Origin: Halobacteriovorax sp. DA5
Lineage (GTDB): Bacteria; Bdellovibrionota; Bacteriovoracia; Bacteriovoracales; Bacteriovoracaceae
Assembly (NCBI RefSeq): GCF_002903145.1
Contig: NZ_PPDJ01000008.1
Span: forward strand, 186,001-250,000
Direction: 5' to 3'
DNA: 64,000 nucleotides
How positions within the stretch are numbered: the first letter of the stretch is position 1; each line of letters opens with the position of its first letter. This document shows positions 9,964 through 18,521 of the stretch, in pieces. Below the pieces are notes generated by a model. The model was given only the letters and a program-made list of their open reading frames with translations. It was not told where the DNA came from and made no database searches. The position numbers and the translations under genes are program-made.

Positions 9964-10041
9964 AAGCCTCATGGGCACGATAAATTATTGTTCTATATAT
10001 CGCACATATAAGAACAGTAATAAGAGGTGTTCATGAGGCTT
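9964..10041 (+). promoter_or_regulatory. Long hairpin enclosing the start codon of the surA-like gene; attenuator or terminator candidate
   Basis: AAGCCTCATG (9964-9973) is perfectly complementary to CATGAGGCTT (10032-10041). The helix continues through two G-U pairs and CAC/GTG, so 9964-9978 pairs with 10027-10041 over 15 bp. Inside it, 9984-9993 pairs with 10012-10021 (10 bp, one G-U). The 3' arm contains the ATG at 10033, and the AGAGG ribosome-binding site sits in the internal loop beside it. The arm is followed by TTTCTTTTTTT, so the element looks like an intrinsic terminator or an occluding leader. Function is inferred. Confidence 0.55.
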
Positions 10042-10953
10042 TTTCTTTTTTTGGCCCTACTTTTTTCAACATTAAATCTACAAGCAAAAAATACAAAATT
10101 ATTAGATAAAATTACGGCCGTTGTTGATGAACATGTCATCACAAAGTCGATGATCGAACGTGTTAAGAAATCGCTTCCAATTCGTCAGAATATTTCTCCT
10201 TTCATTTATAAGAAAGAAATGAAGTATACAGACAAGGAAGTTGCTGATCTTATCATTAGAAAATTTATTATTCGCTCTACTCTCGCAGAACAAGGTTATG
10301 TAATTTCAGATGCAACAGTAGAGAAAGAAATTAAAAGAAAAGAGCAAAGACTAGGTCTTAGTCGTAACGATCCAATCGCATTTCTAAAAAAGTCTAATAC
10401 GAATTTTGAAGAGTTCTTCGAACTAAACAAAGAGGCCATTGAATTCAATCACTTTAATTCAGTTGTTATCATTCCATTAATTTCTGTAAGTGAACAAGAA
10501 ATTAAAAATGAATTCTTTAAAGAAAATGTAAACAATAAAACTGTTTCATACCGATACACATTAGTTGACTTCTCTATTGATGAATCAATCGTAACAAAGA
10601 AAGACTATGCAATTTTTAAGAAGACAATGGAATCTTTTCAAAAAGGTGGGCCACTACCTAGCAAGTATGGATCTATTGAGACTTCAACACTTGGAGATAT
10701 CACAGCAGATGGTTTAACTGCAGACTTACAAAAGCTTCTTAATAAGACACAAGAAGGGCAATTCACACAACCAATCAATATGATGGGTGAAACACATATT
10801 TTCTATGTAAAAACACGTGACGTTGTTGAATCTTCTCTATTTCAAAATGCAAAGAATAGAATTAGAGCGCTTCTATATGAATCAAAAGCGAAAGAAGTTA
10901 CACAAATGTGGTTTGAGCGTGAAAAAGCTAATCACTACGTAAAAACATTATAA
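10033..10953 (+). CDS. SurA-like periplasmic chaperone
   Basis: Probable outer-membrane-protein chaperone in the periplasm. The product is 306 residues from the ATG at 10033, which has AGAGG 6 nt upstream; an in-frame GTG six bases earlier is less likely. A signal peptide ends near NLQAK. The N-terminal region (LDKITAVVDEHVITKSMIERV) matches the SurA_N pattern. The C-terminal third (TLGDITADGLTADLQ ... FTQPINMMGETHIFYVKTRD) looks like a parvulin domain that has lost several conserved residues, so isomerase activity is doubtful. pdxA starts 6 bp downstream, a linkage also seen for E. coli surA. Confidence 0.75.
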   Translation: MRLFLFLALLFSTLNLQAKNTKLLDKITAVVDEHVITKSMIERVKKSLPIRQNISPFIYKKEMKYTDKEVADLIIRKFIIRSTLAEQGYVISDATVEKEIKRKEQRLGLSRNDPIAFLKKSNTNFEEFFELNKEAIEFNHFNSVVIIPLISVSEQEIKNEFFKENVNNKTVSYRYTLVDFSIDESIVTKKDYAIFKKTMESFQKGGPLPSKYGSIETSTLGDITADGLTADLQKLLNKTQEGQFTQPINMMGETHIFYVKTRDVVESSLFQNAKNRIRALLYESKAKEVTQMWFEREKANHYVKTL

Positions 10954-10959
10954 AAGAAA

Positions 10960-11811
10960 ATGATCTATGTTACTGCTGGCCATGAAAGAGGAATAGGACT
11001 TGAAGTTTTTTTAAAAGCTTGGAGCCTTCTTTCATCAAGTCAGCAGGAAGAATTTCACCTCTTTGTTGGTGATGAATTCAAAAACGATCTACCATCTGAA
11101 TTAAAATATACACTTGTTCAAAAACCCTATTCTCACAACGCACTAGAACAGGCTTGTGACCGATGTGGACCAAATGACATTCTCGTAACAATGCCTACAA
11201 CTAAGAATGAACTTTTCTTTGATGGCAAACCTGTTTCAGGACACACAGAATACTTTCGTAAAAGATATCAAAACGAAAATCTCGTGATGTTCTTTAAGTC
11301 ATATGATGCAAATTTTTTATTAATTACGGATCATATACCGCTTAGAGAAGTCGCAACAAAAATAAATCATGAGCTTATTCACAGTAAAATTAAAATCTGT
11401 GTTGATAATTACAAAAAATATTTCGGACATTTAAACGATGTCATTATTTCTGGTATTAATCCCCATGCTGGTGAAGGTGGGATACTAGGAACAGAAGAAA
11501 AAGAAATTGTTAAAGCTATTAAAGATCTTGATCTGAGTGAGAGAATTATTGGCCCACTTCCTGCTGATGGACTCTTTCTAAATGATAGTTTTGCAAGCGA
11601 TAAGCTTTACGTCTACATGTACCATGACCAGGGATTAGCGCCATTTAAAACGATGTTTAAATCTAAGGGAGCAAATATCACTCTGGGAATGCCCTACCTT
11701 CGCCTAAGTGTTGATCACGGTACGGCATTTGATCTCTTTGGAAAGGATAGCGCCAATTATATGGGCTGCTATTATGTTTTAAAGTTAGCATTAAAGGTTA
11801 TTAAAAAATGA
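10960..11811 (+). CDS. pdxA: 4-hydroxythreonine-4-phosphate dehydrogenase-like protein
   Basis: PdxA oxidises 4-phosphohydroxy-L-threonine in the DXP-dependent pathway to pyridoxal phosphate. The product shows the family's metal and substrate motifs: GINPHAGEGG near residue 168, GPLPADGLF near 200, MYHDQGLAPFK near 220 and LRLSVDHGTAFD near 247. At 283 residues it is about 45 shorter than usual. The N-terminus begins IYVTAGHERGIGLEVFLKA, in place of the common TxGDPAGIGPE, so that part of the active site is divergent. Its stop overlaps the uvrA start (ATGA). Confidence 0.87.
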   Translation: MIYVTAGHERGIGLEVFLKAWSLLSSSQQEEFHLFVGDEFKNDLPSELKYTLVQKPYSHNALEQACDRCGPNDILVTMPTTKNELFFDGKPVSGHTEYFRKRYQNENLVMFFKSYDANFLLITDHIPLREVATKINHELIHSKIKICVDNYKKYFGHLNDVIISGINPHAGEGGILGTEEKEIVKAIKDLDLSERIIGPLPADGLFLNDSFASDKLYVYMYHDQGLAPFKTMFKSKGANITLGMPYLRLSVDHGTAFDLFGKDSANYMGCYYVLKLALKVIKK

Positions 11812-14615
11812 ATAATGAAATTAAAGTAGTAAAAGCACGTGTTCACAATTTGAAAGACGTCACTATCAATATTCCTAAAAATCAATTAACTGTCATTACA
11901 GGTCCTTCTGGTTCAGGAAAGAGTTCACTGGCCTTTGATACAATCTATGCTGAGGGACAAAGACGCTATATTGAATCACTCTCTTCGTATGCCAGACAAT
12001 TTTTAGGTCAACAACAAGCTCCGGATGTTGAATCAATAACTGGTCTCTCACCGGCCATTGCCATTGACCAAAAGACCACAAGTAAAAACCCAAGATCAAC
12101 TGTTGGAACAATTACTGAAGTTTACGATTATATGAGAGTACTCTTTGCGAGAGTTGGTGATCTTTACGATCCAAACAATGGTGAAAAAGTTATTAGCTAT
12201 ACTCCGGGTCAAATTACGAGAGACCTAATGGAGTTACCTGAAAAGACAAAATTACATATTACAGTTGAAATAACAGATGAAACCAAAAAAGCACTTGAGC
12301 AGCAAATGGCCAAGTATCTTTCAATGGGATTTTCACGATTTATTGTAAATGATGAAATCATGTTACTTGATAGTAGTGAAATCAAATCATTAAAAGCATC
12401 TGATGAAATTCTTGTCGTTATTGATCGAATCTTAGTTAAAGCAGATATAGAAAAACGCTTAACTGATTCAGTTGAGTTAGGACTAAAGCTAGGAAATGGA
12501 ATTATTCACGTCATGATTGATGATGAATACCACACATACTCTGAAATCAATATGTCTCATGTAACCGGAGAAGTATTTCCTGATCTAGAGCCAAGGCTAT
12601 TCTCTTTCAACTCACCTGTTGGAGCTTGTGGAAAATGTAATGGCCTAGGTGAATCAAAAGAATTTGTTCTAAGTGAAATTATCTTTGATGACTCACTCCC
12701 GGTTTTAAAGGGGGCGATCCCTCTTCTTACGAAGAAGAATAATTTTCTTCATAAAATGGTAGAGTGCATGCTTAAAGAAGAAGGTTTTGATTTAAAGCTT
12801 CCTCTGTCAAAAATGCCAAAGAAGATTTTTAAAATTCTTACTGAAGGTACTGATAAGGTTTATACATATAAATTTAAGTCAGAAAATTCAGTTTTTGAAT
12901 TTTCCAAACCATTCCCTGGTCTTATCAACTGGCTAGATAAGAAGTATCAAGAGTCTACTTCTGAGCGAGTACGCTCAGAGCTTGAAAAAAGCATGCGTGT
13001 TCAAAAATGTTCAGAGTGTAAAGGTCGCCGCCTTAACACTATTGCTCTAAGTACTAAAGTTGGGGAAAAGAATATTATTGAATTATGTGAAGTACCTTTA
13101 AGTGAAACTTATCAATATTTCGATAATTTAAAACTAGAAGGCATTAAAGAAAAAATTGGTGCTAAGCTTCTCGTTGAAATCACATCACGCTTAAAATTTC
13201 TTAATGATGTTGGCCTGGACTATTTAACACTTAATCGCTCGGCAGGAACACTAAGTGGTGGAGAATCACAACGTATTCGCCTAGCTACTCAAATTGGTTC
13301 AGCTCTTTCTGGCGTTCTCTATGTTCTAGATGAGCCAAGTATTGGTCTTCACCAAAGAGACAACGTAAGGCTTATTCATACACTTAAAGAGCTACGTGAT
13401 CTCGGTAATACTGTTCTTGTCGTAGAACATGATGAAGATACAATGAAAGCTAGTGATTATATTATTGATATGGGACCAGGTGCAGGTGTTCACGGTGGAG
13501 AAATTGTTGCACATGCAACAACTAAAGACTTCTTAAAGAAGAAATCTCTGACTGCAGACTATTTAAATCATAAAGTAAAAATTGAAGTTCCAAAAGAGCG
13601 TCGCAAACTTAACGAGTTTATCAAACTTCGCGGAGCTGAACACAATAACCTCAAAAAGGTTGATGTCGACTTCCCTCTAGGTGGACTTGTTTGTATCAGT
13701 GGAGTTTCTGGTTCAGGTAAATCAACTCTTGTGCACGAAGTTTTAATTCCAGCAGTTAAGAGTAAACTAACTCGAATCAATCGCTCAATTTATGAGAAAG
13801 CAAACTACAAATCAATTACAGGACTCGATAAAATTAAATCTGTAATTGAATTAGATCAATCACCTATTGGACGTACACCTCACTCAAATCCAGCTACATA
13901 TTCAGGTCTCTTTGATGATGTAAGAAAGCTATTTGCAGCAACAAACGAGTCGCAAATCCGCGGTTATAAGCAAGGACGTTTTAGTTTTAATGTTAAAGGT
14001 GGCCGTTGTGAAGAATGTGAAGGAAATGGAACACAGAAAATTGAAATGCACTTTCTTCCTGATGTTTACGTAACTTGTAATGAGTGTAATGGACGTCGCT
14101 ATAATAATGAAACTCTTTCAGTTCTTTATAAAGGTAAGTCTATCGCTGATATTCTAGAAATGACGATTGAAGAAGGGTATGAATTCTTCAAAAATCATCG
14201 TAGGCTTGGAAAAATTCTAAAGACGATGAATGATGTAGGTCTTGGTTATATGACATTAGGTCAACCAGCAACCACACTTTCAGGTGGAGAAGCACAAAGG
14301 CTTAAGTTAGCTAGAGAATTAGCAAAATCGACAAAAGGCCACACGCTTTATGTTCTTGATGAGCCTACTACTGGTCTTCACTTTGAAGATATTAAAGTAT
14401 TAATGAAAGCAATCAATGAACTTGTAGAAAGTGATAATTCTGTTCTTATCATTGAACATAACTTAGATGTACTAAAAGTAGCTGATCAAATAATTGATCT
14501 AGGACCTGAAGGTGGTCATCGAGGTGGAACAATTGTTGGAACAGGAACACCAGAAGAGATTGCAAAAATTAAAGCTTCTCATACGGGTAAATTTTTAAAG
14601 GAAATTCTGAAGTGA
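11808..14615 (+). CDS. uvrA: Excinuclease ABC subunit A
   Basis: Damage-recognition ATPase of nucleotide excision repair. The 935-residue product has two ABC modules. Module 1 has Walker A GPSGSGKSS near residue 33 and signature LSGGESQRIRLA near 482; module 2 has GVSGSGKST near 633 and LSGGEAQRLKLA near 824. Zinc-binding cysteine pairs occur at CGKCNG and CSECKGRR, and at CEECEG and CNECNGRR. Length is normal. It overlaps pdxA by 4 nt and the next methyltransferase gene by 4 nt, so the genes are translationally coupled. mfd upstream joins the same repair pathway. Confidence 0.97.
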   Translation: MNNEIKVVKARVHNLKDVTINIPKNQLTVITGPSGSGKSSLAFDTIYAEGQRRYIESLSSYARQFLGQQQAPDVESITGLSPAIAIDQKTTSKNPRSTVGTITEVYDYMRVLFARVGDLYDPNNGEKVISYTPGQITRDLMELPEKTKLHITVEITDETKKALEQQMAKYLSMGFSRFIVNDEIMLLDSSEIKSLKASDEILVVIDRILVKADIEKRLTDSVELGLKLGNGIIHVMIDDEYHTYSEINMSHVTGEVFPDLEPRLFSFNSPVGACGKCNGLGESKEFVLSEIIFDDSLPVLKGAIPLLTKKNNFLHKMVECMLKEEGFDLKLPLSKMPKKIFKILTEGTDKVYTYKFKSENSVFEFSKPFPGLINWLDKKYQESTSERVRSELEKSMRVQKCSECKGRRLNTIALSTKVGEKNIIELCEVPLSETYQYFDNLKLEGIKEKIGAKLLVEITSRLKFLNDVGLDYLTLNRSAGTLSGGESQRIRLATQIGSALSGVLYVLDEPSIGLHQRDNVRLIHTLKELRDLGNTVLVVEHDEDTMKASDYIIDMGPGAGVHGGEIVAHATTKDFLKKKSLTADYLNHKVKIEVPKERRKLNEFIKLRGAEHNNLKKVDVDFPLGGLVCISGVSGSGKSTLVHEVLIPAVKSKLTRINRSIYEKANYKSITGLDKIKSVIELDQSPIGRTPHSNPATYSGLFDDVRKLFAATNESQIRGYKQGRFSFNVKGGRCEECEGNGTQKIEMHFLPDVYVTCNECNGRRYNNETLSVLYKGKSIADILEMTIEEGYEFFKNHRRLGKILKTMNDVGLGYMTLGQPATTLSGGEAQRLKLARELAKSTKGHTLYVLDEPTTGLHFEDIKVLMKAINELVESDNSVLIIEHNLDVLKVADQIIDLGPEGGHRGGTIVGTGTPEEIAKIKASHTGKFLKEILK

Positions 14616-15355
14616 TAAATGGTTTTGAAGAATTCTATAATTTAAAAGATAAGAATCTAATTAAAGAAGATTATTGTATCGCTGAAACAGAAAAAGTTGT
14701 GTGTAAAGCACTACGATCAAATCATGAAGTTGAAAAGATTATAGCAACTCAAGAATTTTATGATTCAAATAAAGAGTTGATTGATAACAACTGCAAGCAC
14801 GTTCTAATAAAAGACAAGAATGATTTAGAGGAGATTACAGGCTTTAAACTTCATCATGGAATTCTTGCTAAAGTTAAAACAAATGGACTTAAAAAAATTA
14901 ATGAGCTTGGTGATCGTATACTCATCTTTAATGGAGTAACTTCTCCAGAAAATGTAGGAACGATGACGAGGGCAGCGATGGCCTTTGGTTTTGATAACAT
15001 TATCTATGATGCAAAAAGTGCATCTCCTTATCTAAGACGTTGTATCAGAGTTTCAATGGGAAATGCATTTGAAGCTAATATATGTAAGTCACTTAACTTA
15101 ATTGATGACATTTCTTTACTTCAAAAACTTGGCTATACAGTTTGTGCTACGGCCAACGAAGAAGGTGCCTTATCGATTACTGACTATAAGTATCCACAAA
15201 AAGTTGCTTTAATTATTGGAAATGAGGGCAATGGTATGGATCGTGAAGTAATTGACGCTTGTGATAAGAAGCTATTTATTCCGATAACAAATTACGTTGC
15301 ACACTTAAATGCAGCAAGTGCAGCTTCAATTTTTCTTTATCATTCGATCTTTTAA
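14612..15355 (+). CDS. TrmH/SpoU-family RNA 2'-O-methyltransferase
   Basis: Probable rRNA or tRNA ribose methyltransferase of the SPOUT (knotted) class. The 247-residue product has an N-terminal RNA-binding substrate domain and the three SPOUT motifs: GVTSPENVGTMTRAAMAFG near residue 110, IIGNEGNGMDREV near 200 and IPITNYVAHLNAASAAS near 225. The target nucleotide cannot be told from sequence. The start is GTG overlapping the uvrA stop (GTGA), with AAAGGA about 10 nt upstream. It is the last gene of the plus-strand run. Confidence 0.88.
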   Translation: MINGFEEFYNLKDKNLIKEDYCIAETEKVVCKALRSNHEVEKIIATQEFYDSNKELIDNNCKHVLIKDKNDLEEITGFKLHHGILAKVKTNGLKKINELGDRILIFNGVTSPENVGTMTRAAMAFGFDNIIYDAKSASPYLRRCIRVSMGNAFEANICKSLNLIDDISLLQKLGYTVCATANEEGALSITDYKYPQKVALIIGNEGNGMDREVIDACDKKLFIPITNYVAHLNAASAASIFLYHSIF

Positions 15356-15381
15356 TTAGATTTTAATTTATTTTTATTAAC

Positions 15382-15505
15382 CTGACATTCGTGATGATAG
15401 TCTATAACTTAGGCCCATAAGCTCATCACCACACACCGATAGAGTTTGTATCTTTTTCGTTTTTTCCAATAAAAAAGGCCACTGTCGAGTGGCCTTTTCT
15501 TTTAC
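15382..15505 (+). ncRNA. Possible small RNA transcription unit (promoter-like boxes plus terminator)
   Basis: CTGACA (15382-15387) and TATAAC (15403-15408) form a promoter-like pair with a short 15-nt spacer. They read rightwards into about 70 bases with no open frame, which end at the strong hairpin at 15473-15498. TGATGA and TCATCA form a short inverted repeat around the putative start. The spacer is suboptimal and the region may only be the 3' end of the flanking convergent genes, so this is a weak candidate. Confidence 0.25.
15471..15505. terminator. Bidirectional intrinsic terminator
   Basis: AAAAGGCCACT (15473-15483) pairs perfectly with AGTGGCCTTTT (15488-15498) around a GTCG loop. 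A-rich sequence on one side and T-rich on the other make it work in either direction. It ends the minus-strand rib operon and can end plus-strand transcription from the uvrA/methyltransferase side. Confidence 0.85.
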
Positions 15506-15522
15506 TATATTTTCAAATTTAA

Positions 15523-15990
15523 TTAGTCGATTGATTTAAGAAGTGTCGCCATCTCAATTGCAGACATTGCAGCTTCCCAACCTTTATTTCCAGCTTTAGT
15601 TCCTGCTCTTTCAATTGCTTGCTCAATTGTATCAACAGTTAAAACACCAAATGTTACTGGAACTCCTGTTTCAAGAGATACTTTTGAAATACCTTTAGCA
15701 ACTTCATTAGAAACAAAATCAAAGTGTGGAGTTGATCCACGAATAACTGCACCAAGTGTGATTACAGCATCATATTTTTTCGAAGCAGCAAGTTTTTGAG
15801 CAATTAAAGGAATTTCGAAGGCACCTGGTACCCAAGCAATATCCATTTCATCAATATTTCCATCATGTCTTTTAATGCAATCAATTGCACCACCTAATAG
15901 TTTGCTTGTAATTAGTTCGTTAAAACGTCCTGCTACTACAGCAAATTTCTTTCCAGATGCATTTAAGTTACCTTCTAGATTTCTAGGCAT
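15523..15990 (-). CDS. ribH: 6,7-dimethyl-8-ribityllumazine synthase
   Basis: Condenses 5-amino-6-ribitylaminouracil with 3,4-dihydroxybutanone phosphate, the penultimate riboflavin step. The product carries [33 protein letters not shown] and [17 protein letters not shown], with the catalytic His region typical of RibH. The frame is open to 16023. The ATG at 15990 is chosen because GGGAG lies 6-7 nt upstream and the protein then has the normal 155 residues. It overlaps the ribB stop by 8 nt and is the last gene of the operon. Confidence 0.96.
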   Translation of the reverse strand: MPRNLEGNLNASGKKFAVVAGRFNELITSKLLGGAIDCIKRHDGNIDEMDIAWVPGAFEIPLIAQKLAASKKYDAVITLGAVIRGSTPHFDFVSNEVAKGISKVSLETGVPVTFGVLTVDTIEQAIERAGTKAGNKGWEAAMSAIEMATLLKSID

Positions 15991-16630
15991 GTGTTTCTCC
16001 CAAATTATCGGCACTTTCACCAAGTGCTTCTTTTCTATATTTAATTAAGTCTTTAATTGTTACAAATTTTAAACCATGTTCCTCAGCAATCTTAGAAAGC
16101 TCAGGAGCTTTTGCCATTGTCCCATCAGCGCTCATGATTTCACAAATCACACCAGCAGGGTAACAACCAGCAATTCTGGCCATATCTACAGCAGCTTCAG
16201 TGTGACCATCTCTTTCTAAAACACCACCAGATTTTGCAATAAGTGGAAAGATGTGACCTGGTCTCATAAAACTATCGGCCGTCGAATTTTTATTAGCAAG
16301 TAGTGAAATCGTTAATGCACGATCTTGGCATGAAATACCAGTACCACCATTTGCAGCATCAATTGAAACAGTGAATGCTGTGTGATGAACAGAGTCGTTT
16401 TCTTTCACCATTAGTGGAAGATCTAATTCATCTGCACGCTCTTTAGTAATTGGAGCACAAATTAATCCGCGACCAACTGTCGCCATAAAATTAATGGCCT
16501 CAGGAGTAATTCGGTCAGCTGCCATAACAAAGTCTCCTTCATTTTCACGGTCTTCATCATCAATTACAATTACCATCTTCCCAAGACGAATATCTTCAAT
16601 GGCCTCTTCAATTTTATCAAATTTAATCAT
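15983..16630 (-). CDS. ribB: 3,4-dihydroxy-2-butanone 4-phosphate synthase
   Basis: Converts ribulose 5-phosphate to the four-carbon precursor of riboflavin. The 215-residue product has the acidic metal loop [16 protein letters not shown] near residue 25 and [27 protein letters not shown] near 138, with the catalytic residues of the family. Many bacteria have this domain fused to GTP cyclohydrolase II (RibBA); here the C-terminal RibA domain is missing and no ribA is seen in the window. It overlaps ribE upstream and ribH downstream by 8 nt each. Confidence 0.95.
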   Translation of the reverse strand: MIKFDKIEEAIEDIRLGKMVIVIDDEDRENEGDFVMAADRITPEAINFMATVGRGLICAPITKERADELDLPLMVKENDSVHHTAFTVSIDAANGGTGISCQDRALTISLLANKNSTADSFMRPGHIFPLIAKSGGVLERDGHTEAAVDMARIAGCYPAGVICEIMSADGTMAKAPELSKIAEEHGLKFVTIKDLIKYRKEALGESADNLGETHA

Positions 16631-17273
16631 TTAGAAATGACTCCAAATTTTGTGTGCTTGCTCCATTACTACGTCTAGCACCGTTAAAAAGCAAGTTTTC
16701 TATATATTTTCCCAGGATATCCACTTCAATATTCACCAAACTCTGAACACTGCGGTTTCTTAGAACTGTGTTCTGCCAAGTATGTGGAATGATTGATAGT
16801 TGAAATGACGAGTCGGCCTTAAATACATCCGCTACAGTCAGTGAAATTCCATCAATTGTTATTGAACCTTCTTTCACAATATATTTCATTTGCTTTGAGT
16901 TAACTTTAATTGTCACCAGATAGTTGTTACCGCGACTTTGAATTTGAACAATTTGACCAACGTCATTAACGTGACCTTGAACAATGTGTCCACCAAGTCG
17001 ATCACTTGCACGTAGCGCAAGCTCGAGATTAACTTCATCTCCAGATCTTAAATTTCCAAGTGTCGTTTTCTCCAAACTAGTATGTACTGTTTGCACAACA
17101 AATGTAGAATCAGTAACTTTAACAGCAGTTTGGCAGGCGCCATTAATTGCAACTGAATCATCAATTTCAATTTCTGGAAGAAGCTCTTTACAGCTAACTT
17201 CTATAAGTTTCCCCTCAGCATTTGAGCGTACACTTACAACTTTTCCAATTTCTTTAACTAGTCCAGTAAACAC
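16623..17273 (-). CDS. ribE: Riboflavin synthase, alpha subunit
   Basis: Dismutates two lumazine molecules to riboflavin. The 216-residue product has the diagnostic start [12 protein letters not shown] and two lumazine-binding repeats, with [12 protein letters not shown] near residue 95 and [13 protein letters not shown] near 138. The start is GTG and shares one base with the ribD stop (TAGTG), implying tight coupling. The family name varies (ribC or ribE). Confidence 0.95.
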   Translation of the reverse strand: MFTGLVKEIGKVVSVRSNAEGKLIEVSCKELLPEIEIDDSVAINGACQTAVKVTDSTFVVQTVHTSLEKTTLGNLRSGDEVNLELALRASDRLGGHIVQGHVNDVGQIVQIQSRGNNYLVTIKVNSKQMKYIVKEGSITIDGISLTVADVFKADSSFQLSIIPHTWQNTVLRNRSVQSLVNIEVDILGKYIENLLFNGARRSNGASTQNLESFLND

Positions 17274-18406
17274 TATGACCTCGTATCAATCTCAAACATT
17301 GCTTGAGATCCTATATTTTTAACTTCAACGTTTTTAAAATTTAAAGCATCGGCCATCGAATCAAGTTGTTCATCGTAATAACCTATGCCATTTCCTAAAA
17401 TTTTAGGCGCTACAAAAATTGTCATCTTATCTGCAAGTTGCTTCTTCAAAATAGTCGAAGCGAGCATCCCACCACCTTCAACAAGAATCGAATGAACACC
17501 AATTGCTTTTAGTTGTGCCAGTGCATCTTCAATAACAATTTCATTTCTTTCACATTTCGCAAAAACAATTCGAATCTGTTTTTCAGTAAAGAATTTAACA
17601 ACATCATCTGGTGCTGATTGGTAATCTGCTCCAGTTGTTACAATGATAGTCTTCTTTGTGTATTGATCATTGAATACTTTTGAAAGAGGATCCATTTTAG
17701 AAATTGAACCCATCACAATTCGATAAGGAATCTTTCCACTATCATCTAAACCAAAACGAATATTTAAACTTGGATCATCGTTATTAAGAGTTTTACGTCC
17801 AACCATAACCCCGTCGTATCTTTTTCTAAAAGAATGAACCATCTTTCGTGCAGACTCATCAGTAATCCATTTCGAGTCCCCGGTCATTGTAGAAAGCTTT
17901 CCATCAAGAGTTTGTGCAAGTTTAAGGTGAACAAAAGGAAGATTACTTTTCATTGATTTAAAGAAAACGCGATTAAGCTCCATCGACTCTTGTTCAAGAA
18001 CGCCTACTTCACATTCAATCCCCGCAGCTTCCAATATCTTGATTCCATTTCCTGCAACTTGCGGATTTGGATCAAGACAAGCAACCACAACACGAGCAAA
18101 TCCATGCTTTAAAAGTTCGTGTGCGCATGGAGGTGTTCTTTTATTTGTATGGCAACAAGGCTCAAGAGTTACATAAATTGTGGCACCCTTAAGTTCGTCC
18201 TTATGTTCTTCGGCTACATCAGCAATTGCTTCAGGCTCTGCATGTGGAAGCCCGGCCTTTTTATGCCAACCCTTTCCAAGTACAATTCCGTCTTTAACAA
18301 TGACAGCACCTACCATTGGATTTGGAGAAGTTGTTCCTTCACCCAATTTCGCAAGATTAAGCGCCATTTGCATATAAGCAATATCTCTAGAAGCCTGATT
18401 TTCCAT
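17273..18406 (-). CDS. ribD: Bifunctional pyrimidine deaminase/reductase
   Basis: Performs two consecutive steps of riboflavin synthesis. The N-terminal deaminase domain shows TSPNPMVGAVIV, the zinc motif HAEPEA near residue 50 and PCCHTNKRTPPCAH near 83. The C-terminal reductase domain (from about residue 148) contains KLAQTLDGKLSTMTGDSKWI and LVEGGGMLASTIL. The 377-residue length is normal. It heads the ribD-E-B-H operon. No FMN riboswitch pattern was recognised in the 115 bases upstream, so control is not by a visible RFN element. Confidence 0.95.
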   Translation of the reverse strand: MENQASRDIAYMQMALNLAKLGEGTTSPNPMVGAVIVKDGIVLGKGWHKKAGLPHAEPEAIADVAEEHKDELKGATIYVTLEPCCHTNKRTPPCAHELLKHGFARVVVACLDPNPQVAGNGIKILEAAGIECEVGVLEQESMELNRVFFKSMKSNLPFVHLKLAQTLDGKLSTMTGDSKWITDESARKMVHSFRKRYDGVMVGRKTLNNDDPSLNIRFGLDDSGKIPYRIVMGSISKMDPLSKVFNDQYTKKTIIVTTGADYQSAPDDVVKFFTEKQIRIVFAKCERNEIVIEDALAQLKAIGVHSILVEGGGMLASTILKKQLADKMTIFVAPKILGNGIGYYDEQLDSMADALNFKNVEVKNIGSQAMFEIDTRS

Positions 18407-18498
18407 GCCTTTTCATAACATATCTAACCATATGGTTCCAGCAGACTTTTACGTAAGCGCTGCATCGAGAATTTTTTGTACGGTACGGCGGTACTTTT

Positions 18499-18516
18499 CG
18501 AACAATCAATAACTTA
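18499..18516. repeat. Direct repeat copy flanking fic (3' side)
   Basis: CGAACAATCAATAACTTA matches 16 of 18 bases of the copy at 19849-19866 on the far side of fic, including an exact 12-base core ATCAATAACTTA. The pair brackets the fic gene. It may be the footprint of an insertion event or a shared binding site. Confidence 0.5.
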
Positions 18517-18521
18517 AAGGC

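Noticed and set aside
10102..10293. Antisense frame opposite the surA-like gene
   Set aside because: No start signal and no similarity; shadow of the coding strand, like the antisense frames over gyrA, gyrB, uvrA and mnmG.
18407..18521. FMN riboswitch before ribD
   Set aside because: The region was read for the conserved RFN blocks and none were found.
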